Positions 29,660 through 38,489 of a stretch of DNA of 64,000 bases are shown here, piece by piece. Location of the stretch: the NCBI RefSeq assembly GCF_026107455.2, contig NZ_JAPCHY010000008.1, positions 62,001 to 126,000 of the forward strand, in the 5' to 3' direction. How positions within the stretch are numbered: position 1 is the stretch's first letter; every line of letters starts with the position of its first letter. This stretch comes from Xanthomonas chitinilytica (GTDB taxonomy: Bacteria; Pseudomonadota; Gammaproteobacteria; Xanthomonadales; Xanthomonadaceae). Below the pieces are notes generated by a model. It saw only the letters and a list, made by a program, of their open reading frames with translations. It was not told the DNA's origin and ran no database searches. A program made the translations under genes and the position numbers.

Positions 29660-30371
29660 GACCTATCCGACGCCGCGCGACGACGCGCCGCTGATCGTTT
29701 TCGATTTCGACCACACCCTGTACGACGGCGATTCGGGCAGCCACCTGTTCGCCTGGCTGATCCGCCGCAATCCGCTGCGCCTGCTGGCGGCGCTGCTGGC
29801 CACGCCGGTCCTGGGGCCGCTGGTGGCGATGTTGCCGACCCGTCGCCGCGGCATCTCCGGCTATGTCTGGATCGCCACCTTCGGCCTGCACCGCGCACGC
29901 GAATTCAACACGGTGATCGACCGCTACGTGCTCAGGCACGAGGAGGAGATCCGTCGCCGGCTGCTGCCGCGTGCGCTGGAGGTGTTCGCTCGCCACCGTG
30001 CCGCCGGCGACCGCGTGGTGGTCGCCACCGGCGCGCCGCCGGAACTGGCGCGCGCCATCCTCGCCTTCGTCGCCCACCACGGCGTGCCGGTGATCGGCAG
30101 CCAGGTCGGGCCGCGGCTGGGCGCGGTGACCGCCACCCGCCACTGCCACAACGAAGAGAAGATGCGGATGCTGCGCGAGCGCGGCTACGGCGACATCGAC
30201 GTCGCCTATTCGGACAGCAGCGCCGACCTGCCGCTGCTCAAGGCCGCCAGGGCGCCGGTGGTGGTGAACCCGAAGCGCTCGCGGGTGTCGATGTTCCGCC
30301 AGGTGCTGCCGGCCGGTACCCCGATCCTCAACTGGGGCTGCCGCGACCGCGGCGGCGACCCGGTCGCCTGA
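29652..30371 (+). CDS. HAD-superfamily phosphatase (SerB-like subgroup)
   Basis: This 239-residue protein has HAD motif [14 protein letters not shown] with the nucleophile Asp and the general acid Asp (DFDHT). Motif II is in [15 protein letters not shown], and motifs III/IV are the conserved Lys of [12 protein letters not shown] and [16 protein letters not shown] helical cap (about 35-100) with a hydrophobic stretch lies between motifs I and II, as in the IB subfamily that includes phosphoserine and phosphoethanolamine phosphatases. The substrate is unassigned. The start ATG lies within the last codons of trpC. Confidence 0.88.
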   Translation: MTETYPTPRDDAPLIVFDFDHTLYDGDSGSHLFAWLIRRNPLRLLAALLATPVLGPLVAMLPTRRRGISGYVWIATFGLHRAREFNTVIDRYVLRHEEEIRRRLLPRALEVFARHRAAGDRVVVATGAPPELARAILAFVAHHGVPVIGSQVGPRLGAVTATRHCHNEEKMRMLRERGYGDIDVAYSDSSADLPLLKAARAPVVVNPKRSRVSMFRQVLPAGTPILNWGCRDRGGDPVA

Positions 30372-30376
30372 GTCGT

Positions 30377-31141
30377 TCAGGTCGCGCCGCGCAGCCGCAT
30401 CAGCGCGTGGCCGATCTGGAACAGGCTGATCGAGAGCACCAGCACGCCCACCGCCACCAGCACCCAGCGCTCGCGCACCCGCTTGACCAACACCGCCGCC
30501 ACCGGCGCGGCCATCATGCCGCCGATCATCAGCCCGGCGACGATCGGCAGGTGCTGCAGGCCCATCGACAGCAGGAAGGTGGCGGAGATCGCCACGGTGA
30601 CCACGAATTCGGCCGCGTTGACGGTGCCGATGGTGGTCCGCGCCTGGCCGCCGCGCGCCAGCAGGGTGGACGTGGCCACCGGCCCCCAGCCGCCACCGCC
30701 GCTGGCGTCGAGCAGGCCGGCGGTGAAGCCCAGCACCGGCACCCGCTGTACTTCGCGCTTGGGGATCAGCCGGCCGGCGGCCCGCAGCAGGATCATCACC
30801 GCCAGTCCCAGCAGGTACAGATAGATGAACGGACGGACCAGGTCGCCGGGCAGCTGCGTGAGCACATAGGCGCCGATGACGCCGCCCAGCGCCCCGGGCA
30901 GGGCCAGGCGCAGGAACAGTTTGCGATCGACATTGCCGGCGGCCAGGTGCGAGGCCCCGGATGCCCCGGTGGTGAACACTTCGGCGGTATGGATGCTGGC
31001 GCTCACCGCCGCCGGCGGCAGTCCCATGCTCAGCAGCACCGAGGAGGACACCAGCCCGAACGCCATGCCCAGCGCGCCATCCACCAGTTGCGCGGCCAGG
31101 CCGATCAGGATGAACCAGTAGAACTCGCTGCCCAATTCCAT
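30377..31141 (-). CDS. TauE/SafE-family sulfite exporter-like permease
   Basis: The 254-residue integral membrane protein has eight predicted helices in two related halves. The first carries AQLVDGALGMAFGLVSSSVL near the N-terminus. The second carries TAGLLDASGGGGWGPVATST, the Gly-rich repeat typical of TSUP permeases. Members export sulfite, sulfoacetate or related organosulfur anions; the substrate here is unknown. The ATG at 31141 is preferred to an upstream TTG. It is convergent with the HAD gene, with only five bases between stops. Confidence 0.87.
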   Translation of the reverse strand: MELGSEFYWFILIGLAAQLVDGALGMAFGLVSSSVLLSMGLPPAAVSASIHTAEVFTTGASGASHLAAGNVDRKLFLRLALPGALGGVIGAYVLTQLPGDLVRPFIYLYLLGLAVMILLRAAGRLIPKREVQRVPVLGFTAGLLDASGGGGWGPVATSTLLARGGQARTTIGTVNAAEFVVTVAISATFLLSMGLQHLPIVAGLMIGGMMAAPVAAVLVKRVRERWVLVAVGVLVLSISLFQIGHALMRLRGAT

Positions 31142-31509
31142 GCCCCAGCCTGCGGGCAAGGGCAGGGCGGGTCAAGGCAGGAGCGCCGGGCCGACCGCCG
31201 GCAGCGGAGTAGGCGGGGATGTGATCCCGGCAGGCTTTCCGGGGAGTCTGAGGAGGCGGGAGGTGCCAAGATTGATGCGCCCTACCCCCGCTTGGGAGGG
31301 GGCTGCGAGCGAAACCCACAGCTCAAATAGCCCCCTTTGGTAAGGGGGGGCGCGCCGACAGGCGCGGGGGTGAGGGTGGCCTGCTTGCGCGGCACTGCCG
31401 CGCAGGCCATCCGAACGCCCGGCGTGCTACGCCGGGCCGGGGGAGGACAAATCCGAAGCCGGGGCCAATGTTTGCTTCGCAAACATTGGCGGTAATTTGC
31501 GGATACGGA
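31142..31509. repeat. gene-free stretch with intergenic repeats
   Basis: This ~370-bp interval contains C- and G-runs around TTTGGTAAGGGG (31337-31348), part of a repeat type common in xanthomonads, and a hairpin CCAATGTTTGC-TTC-GCAAACATTGG at 31468-31492. The hairpin resembles the one inside the 247-bp units at 33.8-34.4 kb. No gene is recognised. Confidence 0.55.
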
Positions 31510-32199
31510 TTACCGCGTCCCGTACAGCACCACGGTCTTGCCCCGGGCGTGCAGCAGGCCGTCGGCCTGCAGCTTCTTCAGCACCCGCCCGGCCATCTCG
31601 CGCGAGCAGCCGACCAGCCGCGCCAGCTCCTGGCGCGAGACCCGCAGCTGGGTTCCCTGCGGGTGGCTCATCGATTCCGGCTCCTTGGCCAGGTCGTGCA
31701 GGGTGCGCACGATCCGGTCGGTCACGTCCAGGAAGGCCAGCCGGCTGGCCTTGCGGCTGGTATGCAGCAGGCGCTTGGAAATCTGCGAGCCGATGGCGTA
31801 GAGCAGGCGCGGGGCGTCGGCCGACAGCGGGCCCAGGAACAGCTGGTGCAGCCGCTCGTAGCTGATCTCGGCCAGTTCGCAGGGGGTGCGGGTGCGCAGG
31901 ATCACCTCGCGCTTGTCCGACTCGATGAACAGGCCCATTTCCCCGACGAACTCGCCGCTGCCGAAGTAGCCCAGCACCAGCTCGCGGTCGTCCTCCTCCT
32001 CGGCGATGATGCTCACCGAGCCGCTGATCACGTAATAAAGGGTGCCGGCCGGATCGCCCGGGCGGAAGACGTCGGTGCGCGTCGGGTAGCGACGGCGATG
32101 ACTGTGGGCCAGAAAGCGGTCAATGGTGGCTATGTCCAGCGTTAGCGGACTGGTAGCAAGGCGCACGGTCGACACGGTATGGGTAGTCCCTAAGGTCAT
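31510..32199 (-). CDS. clp: CRP-like global transcription regulator Clp
   Basis: The 229-residue protein belongs to the CRP/FNR family. The cyclic-nucleotide-binding domain covers about 25-140 (FRPGDPAGTLYYVISGSVSI, then GSGEFVGEMGLFIESDKREV). The C-terminal winged helix has the recognition helix VSRQELARLVGCSREMAGRV and ends VLKKLQADGLLHARGKTVVL. It is nearly identical in pattern to xanthomonad Clp, which binds c-di-GMP rather than cAMP and controls virulence, exopolysaccharide and extracellular enzyme genes. The start at 32199 matches the usual ~230-residue length; the longer open frame upstream is not part of it. It is divergent from speD. Confidence 0.96.
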   Translation of the reverse strand: MTLGTTHTVSTVRLATSPLTLDIATIDRFLAHSHRRRYPTRTDVFRPGDPAGTLYYVISGSVSIIAEEEDDRELVLGYFGSGEFVGEMGLFIESDKREVILRTRTPCELAEISYERLHQLFLGPLSADAPRLLYAIGSQISKRLLHTSRKASRLAFLDVTDRIVRTLHDLAKEPESMSHPQGTQLRVSRQELARLVGCSREMAGRVLKKLQADGLLHARGKTVVLYGTR

Positions 32200-32335
32200 G
32201 GTGGCTTCACAGCGAGAATGAGGAAGCTTAACGACGACGGTTGCAAGGGGCAAACATGAGTACCGGCGCACGTTTCGCCGGGGCGCCATTTGCCCCATAA
32301 TTGATCCTTTCCCGCCATTCACAGGATCGACCGCC

Positions 32336-33130
32336 GTGGTCAAGCCGTTGCCTCGCCTGAGGTTGCAGGGTTTCAACAACCTCACCAAGGCGCTGAGCTT
32401 CAACATCTACGACGTCTGCTATGCGCGTACCGAAGAGGAACGCCAGCGCTACATCGAGTACATCGACGAAGAATACAACGCCGATCGTCTCACGCAGATC
32501 CTCACCGATGTGGCCGAGATCATCGGCGCCAACATCCTGAACATCGCCCGCCAGGACTACGACCCGCAGGGTGCCTCGGTGACGATCCTGATCTCCGAAG
32601 AGCCGGTGATCGACAAGAAGCAGGCCGGCAAGGAACTGATCTCCGACGCGGTGGTGGCGCACATGGACAAGAGCCACATCACCGTCCATACCTATCCGGA
32701 GACCCATCCGCAGGAAGGCATCGCCACCTTCCGCGCCGACATCGACGTGGCCACCTGCGGCGTCATTTCGCCGCTGAAGGCGCTGAACTACCTGATCGAG
32801 AGCCTCGAGTCGGACATCGTGATCATGGACTACCGCGTCCGTGGCTTCACCCGCGACGTGAAGGGCAAGAAGCACTTCATCGACCACAAGATCAACTCGA
32901 TCCAGAACTTCCTGGCCAAGAACATCAAGTCGCGCTACGAGATGTTCGACGTCAACGTCTACCAGGAAAACATCTTCCACACCAAGATGCACCTGAAGGA
33001 CTTCGACCTGGACCAGTACCTGTTCGAGGAGAAGGCCAAGAACCTCTCGTTCAAGGAGCGCATGAAGATCGAGGCGTTGTTGCGCCGCGAGATCGAGGAA
33101 CTGTTCCACGGCCGCAACCTGGTCGAGTGA
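32336..33130 (+). CDS. speD: S-adenosylmethionine decarboxylase proenzyme
   Basis: The 264-residue protein has the same length as the E. coli class 1 enzyme. It is processed to a pyruvoyl enzyme that makes decarboxylated SAM for spermidine synthesis. The cleavage site is conserved: Ser112 in [17 protein letters not shown]. Other matches are [20 protein letters not shown] and [20 protein letters not shown]. The start is GTG at 32336. It is divergent from clp, followed by a terminator at 33230. A gene for spermidine synthase is not in the window. Confidence 0.96.
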   Translation: MVKPLPRLRLQGFNNLTKALSFNIYDVCYARTEEERQRYIEYIDEEYNADRLTQILTDVAEIIGANILNIARQDYDPQGASVTILISEEPVIDKKQAGKELISDAVVAHMDKSHITVHTYPETHPQEGIATFRADIDVATCGVISPLKALNYLIESLESDIVIMDYRVRGFTRDVKGKKHFIDHKINSIQNFLAKNIKSRYEMFDVNVYQENIFHTKMHLKDFDLDQYLFEEKAKNLSFKERMKIEALLRREIEELFHGRNLVE

Positions 33131-33229
33131 CGGTTACATGAGGTTCGGGTGGGGCTTGCTAGCCTTGCCCTGCTGAATCAAGGCGGGACGGCCCGCCCCG
33201 TGGAGCGATCCGCGGACCACAGCCGACGG

Positions 33230-33262
33230 CGGCCCGGTGCGAAAGCACCGGGCCGTTTTCTT
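33230..33262 (+). terminator. rho-independent terminator downstream of speD
   Basis: An 11-bp GC-rich stem (GGCCCGGTGC arm at 33231-33240, complement at 33245-33254) with a GAAA tetraloop is followed by GTTTTCTTTG. It lies 100 bp after the speD stop, leaving room for a separate small transcript (see findings). Confidence 0.88.
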
Positions 33263-33330
33263 TGCTGCTTCTCCCATCCGGGGAGAGGCGGCGTGTTTCC
33301 CGGATGGCCCTGTTGCCGCTCGGGAAGCCC

Positions 33331-33393
33331 GCGACTGACGCCGCTCCTGCAGGCGGCAGGGAGGCTGTCGTAGGAGCGACGTCAGTCGCGACC
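33331..33393. repeat. palindromic intergenic repeat, inverted pair (degenerate left arm)
   Basis: The right arm (33368-33393) contains GTAGGAGCGACGTCAGTCGC. The left arm (33331-33353, GCGACTGACGCCGCTCCTGC) is its imperfect complement. Same family as 22862-22923. It separates the speD terminator from sugE. Confidence 0.85.
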
Positions 33394-33444
33394 GCCCCGG
33401 CGGAGCCCCGGTCCCTGTATCCCGTTATCGAGGAGTGTCCTGCA

Positions 33445-33759
33445 ATGCCCTGGATCTACCTGTTGCTGGCCGGCGTGTTCGAGATCGGCTTCGCGTTGGG
33501 CCTGAAGTACAGCGAAGGATTCACCCGGCTGTGGCCGAGCGTGGGCACCGTGGTGTTCGCCGGCATCAGCCTGTGGCTGCTGACCCAGGCGATGAAGAGC
33601 ATCCCGGTCGGGACCGCCTACGCGATCTGGACCGGTATCGGTGCCATGGGCGTGGCGGTGCTGGGCATCTTCCTGTTCAACGACAGCGCCTCGCCGGCCC
33701 GCCTGGCCTGCGTGGCGCTGATCGTGGCCGGTGTGGTCGGCTTGAAGCTGGCGTCGTAG
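33445..33759 (+). CDS. sugE: SMR-family transporter SugE/Gdx type
   Basis: The 104-residue four-helix small multidrug resistance protein has the catalytic membrane Glu in YLLLAGVFEIGFALGLKYSE. GTAYAIWTGIGAMGVAVLGI follows, whose WTGIGA pattern and early KYSEGF motif are typical of the SugE/Gdx subgroup rather than EmrE. Gdx members export guanidinium; SugE has been linked to quaternary ammonium tolerance. No guanidine riboswitch is visible upstream, where a palindromic repeat lies instead. Confidence 0.9.
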   Translation: MPWIYLLLAGVFEIGFALGLKYSEGFTRLWPSVGTVVFAGISLWLLTQAMKSIPVGTAYAIWTGIGAMGVAVLGIFLFNDSASPARLACVALIVAGVVGLKLAS

Positions 33760-33777
33760 TCATGGCCGCTTCGCGGC

Positions 33778-34502
33778 CATGACCCCCAAGGTTTGCGCAG
33801 CAAACCTTGGGCCCCGACTCCGGGTTTGCCTATCCCCCGCCTTCGGCGCGCCCCTTAACAGAAGGGGCTCTACTCCAGATGGCTTCAGGGGCTTTGCTCC
33901 TCTTCCGCCGTAGGGGCAGTAGAAGAGAGGGGTGAGGAGGGCGTCGGCTCAGGGCCGGTAGGCGACGATCTTCATGACCCTGGGAGCCGGCGCTATCGCC
34001 GTCGAGGCGGGCCTGCTTCGCGGCCATGACCCCCAAGGTTTGCGCAGCAAACCTTGGGCCCCGACTCCGGGTTTGCCTATCCCCCGCCTTCGGCGCGCCC
34101 CTTAACAGAAGGGGCTCTACTCCGGATGGCTTCAGGGGCTTTGCTCCTCTTCCGCCGTAGGGGCAGTGGAAGAGAAGGATGGGGAGGGCGTCGGCTCAGG
34201 GCCGGTAGGCGACGATCTCCATGACCCTGGGAGCTGGCGCTGTCGCCGTCGAGGCGGGCCCGCTTCGCGGTCATGACCCCCAAGGTTTGCGCAGCAAACC
34301 TTGGGCCCCGACTCCGGGTTTGCCTATCCCGCGCCTTCGGCGCGCCCCTTAACAGAAGGGGCTCTACTCCAGATGGTTTCAGGGGCTTTGCTCCTGCTTC
34401 CGCGGCAGGGGCGATAGAAGGAAGGGCAAGGAGGGGAGGGGCTCAGAGCCGGTAGGCGATGGTCTTCATGACCCTGGAGGCCAGCGCCATCGCCGCCGGG
34501 AT
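33778..34502. repeat. 247-bp unit present three times, including the 3' end of coq7
   Basis: Units begin at 33778, 34025 and 34272 (CATGACCCCCAAGG), with an exact 247-bp period. Each has a 12-bp stem CCCAAGGTTTGC-GCA-GCAAACCTTGGG, a GCCCCTT-AACAG-AAGGGGC hairpin, a G-rich tract and, at its end, ~56 bp homologous to the last codons and stop of coq7. The stop-like TCA falls at 33949, 34196 and 34443. Only the third unit is joined to the complete gene; the first two are the most alike. Confidence 0.93.
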
Positions 34503-35087
34503 CGGCTGCGGCAGGATGCGCGCGCCGGCCTGTTCGGCGTGGTCGGCGTGGCGGGCCTCGTCGATCTTCATCACCTTGAGGATCTCGCGGCTGCGCAGGT
34601 CCGGCGGCGGCAGGGTTTCCAGGTGCTCGTCCAGGTGCGCCTCGACCTGGCGTTCGGTCTCCACCACGAAGCCCAGGTTCCAGCCGTCGCCGCGCAGGCC
34701 GGCCAGGGTGCCGATGGTGTAGCTGCCGGCGTACCAGAGCGGGTTGAACAGGCTCGGGCGGCTGCCCAGTTCCTGCAGGCGCTCGGCGCACCAGGCCAGG
34801 TGGTCGGTTTCCTCCTGGGCGGCCTCGAGCAGGTGTTCGCGGGTGGCCGGGTCGCGCGCCACCGCGGCCTGGCCGAAGTACAGGCCCTGGGCGCAGACCT
34901 CGCCGACATGGTTGATCCGCATCAGGCCGGCGGCATGACGGCGTTCGCGCTCGTCCAGCACCGTGTCCGGGGTGGATGCCGCCGGATAGGGGCGGGCCGC
35001 CGGCGGATTGCCGAACACGGTGTCCAGCGCGCGCTGGGCCTCGGTCAGGACGTGGTCCAGCGGGGTGGTCTGGCGGAGTGCGGTCAT
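34443..35087 (-). CDS. coq7: 2-polyprenyl-3-methyl-6-methoxy-1,4-benzoquinone monooxygenase
   Basis: This di-iron hydroxylase carries out the C6 hydroxylation in ubiquinone synthesis; it is 214 residues long. Carboxylate/His ligands are seen in [43 protein letters not shown] and [14 protein letters not shown]. The membrane-associating hairpin is [14 protein letters not shown]. The start at 35087 gives the normal N-terminus; the frame stays open upstream to 35234. Its 3' end is duplicated in the two 247-bp units downstream, while the gene itself is complete. Confidence 0.96.
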   Translation of the reverse strand: MTALRQTTPLDHVLTEAQRALDTVFGNPPAARPYPAASTPDTVLDERERRHAAGLMRINHVGEVCAQGLYFGQAAVARDPATREHLLEAAQEETDHLAWCAERLQELGSRPSLFNPLWYAGSYTIGTLAGLRGDGWNLGFVVETERQVEAHLDEHLETLPPPDLRSREILKVMKIDEARHADHAEQAGARILPQPIPAAMALASRVMKTIAYRL

Positions 35088-35179
35088 GGTCTCGATCGTG
35101 CGGCGTGGGGCTGGTCGCCGATTCTCGCCCCCGCGCCGGGTACTGCCAAGCGCGGCCCCGAGGGAGGGGAGTCGGCCGG

Positions 35180-35208
35180 TTGCGCGGCCGGGCGCCAGTG
35201 CGTACAAT
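35180..35208 (+). promoter_or_regulatory. promoter of rplM-rpsI
   Basis: TTGCGC (35180-35185) and TACAAT (35203-35208) are spaced 17 bp, a good sigma-70 match. The leader before the rplM start would be about 80 nt. Confidence 0.7.
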
Positions 35209-35296
35209 CCCGCCTCTTGCGTTTCACAATTCACAACGCGTGGCAGAGTTCCGGCAGCCGCACCGCCGCAATGAGCCCGACCTACCGAGTTCTTTC

Positions 35297-35725
35297 ATGA
35301 GCACTTTCACTGCAAAGTCCGAGACCGTCCAGCGCGACTGGTATCTCGTCGACGCCGACGGCAAGACGCTTGGCCGTCTGGCCACCGAACTGGCCCGCCG
35401 CCTGCGCGGCAAGCACAAGCCGGTCTATACCCCCCACGTTGATACCGGCGACTACCTGGTCGTCATCAATGCAGAAAAGATTGCCGTCACCGGCAAGAAG
35501 CTGCAGGACAAGAAGTATCACCGTTTCACCGGCTACATCGGCAACCTGAAGACCGAGACCCTGGCCCAGGCGCTGGAGCGCCACCCGGAGCGCGTCATCG
35601 AGATCGCCGTCAAGGGCATGCTGCCGAAGGGCCCGCTGGGCCGCGCCATGTACCGCAAGCTCAAGGTGTACTCGGGTTCCGAGCACCCGCACGCCGCTCA
35701 GCAGCCGCAAGTTCTGGATATCTAA
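35297..35725 (+). CDS. rplM: 50S ribosomal protein L13
   Basis: The full-length 142-residue ribosomal protein matches the family throughout: [40 protein letters not shown] and [20 protein letters not shown]. It forms the usual two-gene operon with rpsI, two bases downstream. Confidence 0.98.
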   Translation: MSTFTAKSETVQRDWYLVDADGKTLGRLATELARRLRGKHKPVYTPHVDTGDYLVVINAEKIAVTGKKLQDKKYHRFTGYIGNLKTETLAQALERHPERVIEIAVKGMLPKGPLGRAMYRKLKVYSGSEHPHAAQQPQVLDI

Positions 35726-35727
35726 TC

Positions 35728-36120
35728 ATGGCTATCACGCAAAACTACGGCACTGGCCGCCGCAAGTCCTCCACCGCCCGCGTGTTCCTGCGCAAGGGCA
35801 CCGGCAACATCACCGTCAACGACCGTCCGCTGGACGAGTTCTTCGGCCGTGAGACCGCGCGCATGATCGTGCGCCAGCCGCTGGAGCTGACCAACAACAC
35901 CGAAAGCTTCGACATCAAGGTCACCGCCTCCGGCGGCGGCACCACCGGCCAGGCCGGTGCGATCCGCCTGGGCATCGCCCGCGCGCTGGTCGAGTACGAC
36001 GAGTCGCTGAAGTCCGAGCTGCGCAAGGCCGGCTTCATGACCCGCGACGCCCGCGAAGTCGAGCGCAAGAAGGTCGGTCTGCACAAGGCCCGCCGCGCCA
36101 CCCAGTTCTCCAAGCGCTGA
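35728..36120 (+). CDS. rpsI: 30S ribosomal protein S9
   Basis: This 130-residue protein has [20 protein letters not shown] at the N-terminus, [20 protein letters not shown] in the middle and the C-terminal [17 protein letters not shown] tail that reaches the P-site tRNA. It is followed by a terminator. Confidence 0.98.
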   Translation: MAITQNYGTGRRKSSTARVFLRKGTGNITVNDRPLDEFFGRETARMIVRQPLELTNNTESFDIKVTASGGGTTGQAGAIRLGIARALVEYDESLKSELRKAGFMTRDAREVERKKVGLHKARRATQFSKR

Positions 36121-36168
36121 TCCCTGGTGCCTGGTCCGGGGCCGCTTGCGGCCCCGCTGGGAACACGC

Positions 36169-36194
36169 AAAAGCCCGGCTTCGGCCGGGCTTTT
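36169..36194 (+). terminator. rho-independent terminator of rplM-rpsI
   Basis: An 11-bp stem AAAAGCCCGGC closes a TTCG tetraloop, and the right arm ends in TTTT. It starts 48 bp after the rpsI stop. Confidence 0.9.
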
Positions 36195-36244
36195 GCCGTT
36201 CATGCACCTGTGCTTTCCCCTGGTGGGCAGGTGGCGGGGCAAAA

Positions 36245-36276
36245 AGAAAGGCCCGATCTTTCGATCGGGCCTTTCT
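36245..36276 (-). terminator. rho-independent terminator of the tRNA transcript
   Basis: A 14-bp stem (AGAAAGGCCCGATC, loop TTTC) carries an A-rich tract on its low-coordinate side, that is, TTTCTTTTTG when read on the minus strand. It lies just after the 3' end of tRNA-Gln. Confidence 0.88.
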
Positions 36277-36282
36277 GGTGTA

Positions 36283-36357
36283 TGGCTGCCCCGGATGGAT
36301 TCGAACCACCGAATGCCTGAGTCAGAGTCAGGTGCCTTACCGCTTGGCGACGGGGCA
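36283..36357 (-). tRNA. tRNA-Gln (anticodon CTG)
   Basis: The 75-nt cloverleaf begins TGCCCCG and ends CGGGGCAGCCA. The anticodon stem is CCTGA/TCAGG with loop CTCTGAC, giving anticodon CTG. The T-loop GGTTCGAATCC is intact and CCA is encoded. It is the second tRNA of a minus-strand pair. Confidence 0.95.
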
Positions 36358-36406
36358 ATGCGTGCGTGCGATTATCGCACGTCCCGTAATCGGATCCAAG
36401 GTCCGA

Positions 36407-36483
36407 TGGTGGCTATGGGTGGACTCGAACCACCGACCCCAGCATTATGAGTGCTGTGCTCTAACCGGCTGAGCTACATAGCC
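36407..36483 (-). tRNA. tRNA-Met, elongator (anticodon CAT)
   Basis: The 77-nt cloverleaf begins GGCTATGTAGCTCAG and ends CATAGCCACCA. The anticodon stem is CAGCA/TGCTG with loop CTCATAA. A fully paired acceptor end and the absence of initiator-type features identify the elongator form. It lies 49 bp upstream of tRNA-Gln. Confidence 0.95.
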
Positions 36484-36602
36484 TAGGGAGCCGGTAATTC
36501 TGGTGGCCGAGCCGGCGTCTGTCAATACCTTTGCATGAAGCTTGTGGCCCGGCGACGGCCATGGCAGAGTCCCTGCAGTAGATTTTTTCAGGAGTCCGCA
36601 TC

Positions 36603-37214
36603 GTGATCGATCCGGACGGCTATCGACCCAACGTCGGCATCGTGCTGATGCGGCAGGACGGGCAGGTGTTCTGGGCACGACGCGTGCGCCGGGATGGCTG
36701 GCAGTTCCCGCAAGGCGGCATGAACACCGACGAAACGCCGGTCGAGGCCATGTATCGCGAGTTGCAGGAAGAAACCGGGCTGCTGCCCGAACATGTCGAA
36801 GTGCTGGGCGCCACGCCCGGTTGGCTGCGCTATCGCCTGCCGAGCCGGGCGATCCGCCGCAACGAGCGCCAACTGTGCATCGGCCAGAAGCAGGTGTGGT
36901 TCCTGCTGCGCCTGACCGGCGACGAATCCCATGTCAGCCTGGACCAGACCGACAGCCCGGAGTTCGACCACTGGCGCTGGGTCGATTTCTGGTACCCGGT
37001 CGAGCACGTGGTGATGTTCAAGCGCAGCGTCTATGCGCGCGCGCTGCGGCACCTGGCGCCACTGGCGCGCGGGATCGCCGGTGCCGGCGTGCAGGCCATG
37101 CCCAAGTCGGCGCAGGAGGCGTGGCTGCCCGGCAGCAGCGCCGGCCACGACCGGCCGCGCAAGCGGGCGCGGCGTCCGGGCAGCGGCTGGGTCAAGCGGA
37201 TCAATAACGATTAA
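36603..37214 (+). CDS. rppH: RNA pyrophosphohydrolase
   Basis: RppH removes pyrophosphate from 5' triphosphorylated mRNA and triggers decay. The 203-residue protein has the N-terminal [20 protein letters not shown] and the Nudix box over about residues 38-60, with core ELQEETGL. Further typical blocks are [29 protein letters not shown] and [11 protein letters not shown] basic C-terminal tail ([12 protein letters not shown]) extends beyond the E. coli length and may contact RNA. The start is GTG at 36603, preceded by CAGGAG. Confidence 0.95.
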   Translation: MIDPDGYRPNVGIVLMRQDGQVFWARRVRRDGWQFPQGGMNTDETPVEAMYRELQEETGLLPEHVEVLGATPGWLRYRLPSRAIRRNERQLCIGQKQVWFLLRLTGDESHVSLDQTDSPEFDHWRWVDFWYPVEHVVMFKRSVYARALRHLAPLARGIAGAGVQAMPKSAQEAWLPGSSAGHDRPRKRARRPGSGWVKRINND

Positions 37215-37222
37215 CGACAGAA

Positions 37223-37252
37223 ATTGACAACCATTCTCGTTTGCGTTTGAAT
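37223..37252 (+). promoter_or_regulatory. promoter with overlapping Fur-box-like site upstream of bfd
   Basis: TTGACA (37224-37229) and TTGAAT (37247-37252) are spaced 17 bp. ATTGACAACCATTCTCGTT (37223-37241) matches the xanthomonad-type Fur palindrome AATGAGAATCATTCTCATT at 15 of 19 positions and covers the -35 and spacer. Iron repression of bfd is therefore plausible. Confidence 0.6.
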
Positions 37253-37292
37253 GGCGCCAGGCCAATCGGGGCCTGTCGAGCGCGATCCTCAC

Positions 37293-37502
37293 GTGTACGT
37301 TTGCATCTGTAACGGGGTTACCGACCACCAGATCCGCGAGGCGGCCGAAAGCGGCTGCCAGAGCGTGTCGGAGCTGACCATGCGCACCGGGTGCGGTTCC
37401 AACTGCGGCTCCTGCCTGGACATGGCGGCGGGGCTGCTGGAACAGGCCCGCAGCAGCCGCACCTTGTCGCTGCCGGTGCTGGGCATGGCCAAGGCCGCCT
37501 GA
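37293..37502 (+). CDS. bfd: bacterioferritin-associated ferredoxin
   Basis: This 69-residue [2Fe-2S] protein has the four ligands Cys4 and Cys6 (YVCICNGVTD) and Cys38 and Cys41 (GSNCGSCLDM). It reduces the bacterioferritin heme to release stored iron. The GTG at 37293 is chosen because it gives the canonical M-Y-V-C-I-C start; the in-frame extension to 37251 has no homology. It is located 152 bp before bfr, and a Fur-like box overlaps its promoter. Confidence 0.93.
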   Translation: MYVCICNGVTDHQIREAAESGCQSVSELTMRTGCGSNCGSCLDMAAGLLEQARSSRTLSLPVLGMAKAA

Positions 37503-37654
37503 GCGGGCGGCCCGGCTCCATCCCCGCCGGGGCATCTCCGGCCAACCGCGCCGCCACTTCCGGCAAACGCGGGTTAATGATCACGATTCGCGTTCCTTCA
37601 TCGGCATTGCCGAAGCGCTAGAGTGCGCCCGTTACAACTGCGGGAGCTATCGCA

Positions 37655-38125
37655 ATGAAGGGCGACGCCAAGGTCATCGAATTCCTCAACAAGGCGCTCT
37701 ACAACGAGCTGACCGCCATCAACCAGTACTTCCTGCACGCCAAGATGCTGAAGAACTGGGGGCTGATGGAACTGTCCCAGCACGAGTACAAGGAATCGAT
37801 CGACGAGATGAAGCACGCCGACGTGCTGTCCGATCGCATTCTTTTCCTCGAAGGGCTGCCGAACTTCCAGGCGCTGGGCAAGCTGCGCATCGGCGAGAAC
37901 CCCACCGAGATCCTCAAGTGCGACCTGGCGCTGGAGCGCGAGGGCGTGGTGCTGCTGCGCGAAGCGGTGGCGTATGCCGATTCGATCGGCGACTACGTCA
38001 GCCGCCAGTTGTTCGTGAGCATCCTCGAGTCCGAGGAAGAGCACATCGACTGGCTGGAGACCCAGCTCGACCTGATCGACCGCATCGGCGAGCCGAACTA
38101 CCTGCTGACCAAGCTGGAAGACTGA
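37655..38125 (+). CDS. bfr: bacterioferritin
   Basis: The 156-residue four-helix protein of the heme-containing iron-storage 24-mer has ferroxidase ligands in [13 protein letters not shown], the [13 protein letters not shown] block with heme-axial Met52 type residue and ligand His, and [19 protein letters not shown] precedes the ATG, and a -10-like TAGAGT lies ~33 nt upstream, so it probably has its own promoter in addition to bfd read-through. Confidence 0.96.
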   Translation: MKGDAKVIEFLNKALYNELTAINQYFLHAKMLKNWGLMELSQHEYKESIDEMKHADVLSDRILFLEGLPNFQALGKLRIGENPTEILKCDLALEREGVVLLREAVAYADSIGDYVSRQLFVSILESEEEHIDWLETQLDLIDRIGEPNYLLTKLED

Positions 38126-38487
38126 GGCCCCGCCCGCAGCCTGCCGCACCCGGAGCATCCTGCCCGCGTGCGGCGCCGGCCGGTGGCGGCGCTGCGGCGC
38201 ATCCGGCGTGCGCCTTGCGCTCGCCGGGCGGCAGATCCGCCAATGCCTGTGGCCGCTTCGGTTCGGCCTTTGCCGCGGAACGCCCAGCAAACCTCGTCGT
38301 CCGCGCAGGCGGAGATCCAAGGGCTTGCCTGCGATGCCGGGTGGAGCCCGGTTGTTCTCCAACCACTGCTCCACCCGCACGAAAGTCGCTGGATGGCTCT
38401 TGCTTCGCGCTGCCGTGGGGCTTCCCCGCCTGGGTAGGAAGGGTGGGGAAGTCGCCAGGTGATCGGCCATGAGTCGTCAATGACCAG
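38126..38487. other. gene-free stretch downstream of bfr
   Basis: About 360 bp show no recognisable gene on either strand. Open frames here are composition artefacts. I see no clear terminator for bfr. Confidence 0.45.
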
Positions 38488-38489
38488 CC

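Noticed and set aside
30407-31330. 307-codon plus-strand frame opposite the TauE/SafE gene
   Set aside because: Antisense shadow, Gln/His/Arg-rich; the minus-strand protein has clear permease repeats.
33394-33444. Guanidine (ykkC-type) riboswitch upstream of sugE
   Set aside because: Only ~50 bp separate the palindromic repeat from the gene and none of the conserved riboswitch blocks is visible.
34324-34791. Extra gene overlapping the coq7 3' end
   Set aside because: It is a frame-shifted reading of coq7 plus the third 247-bp unit.
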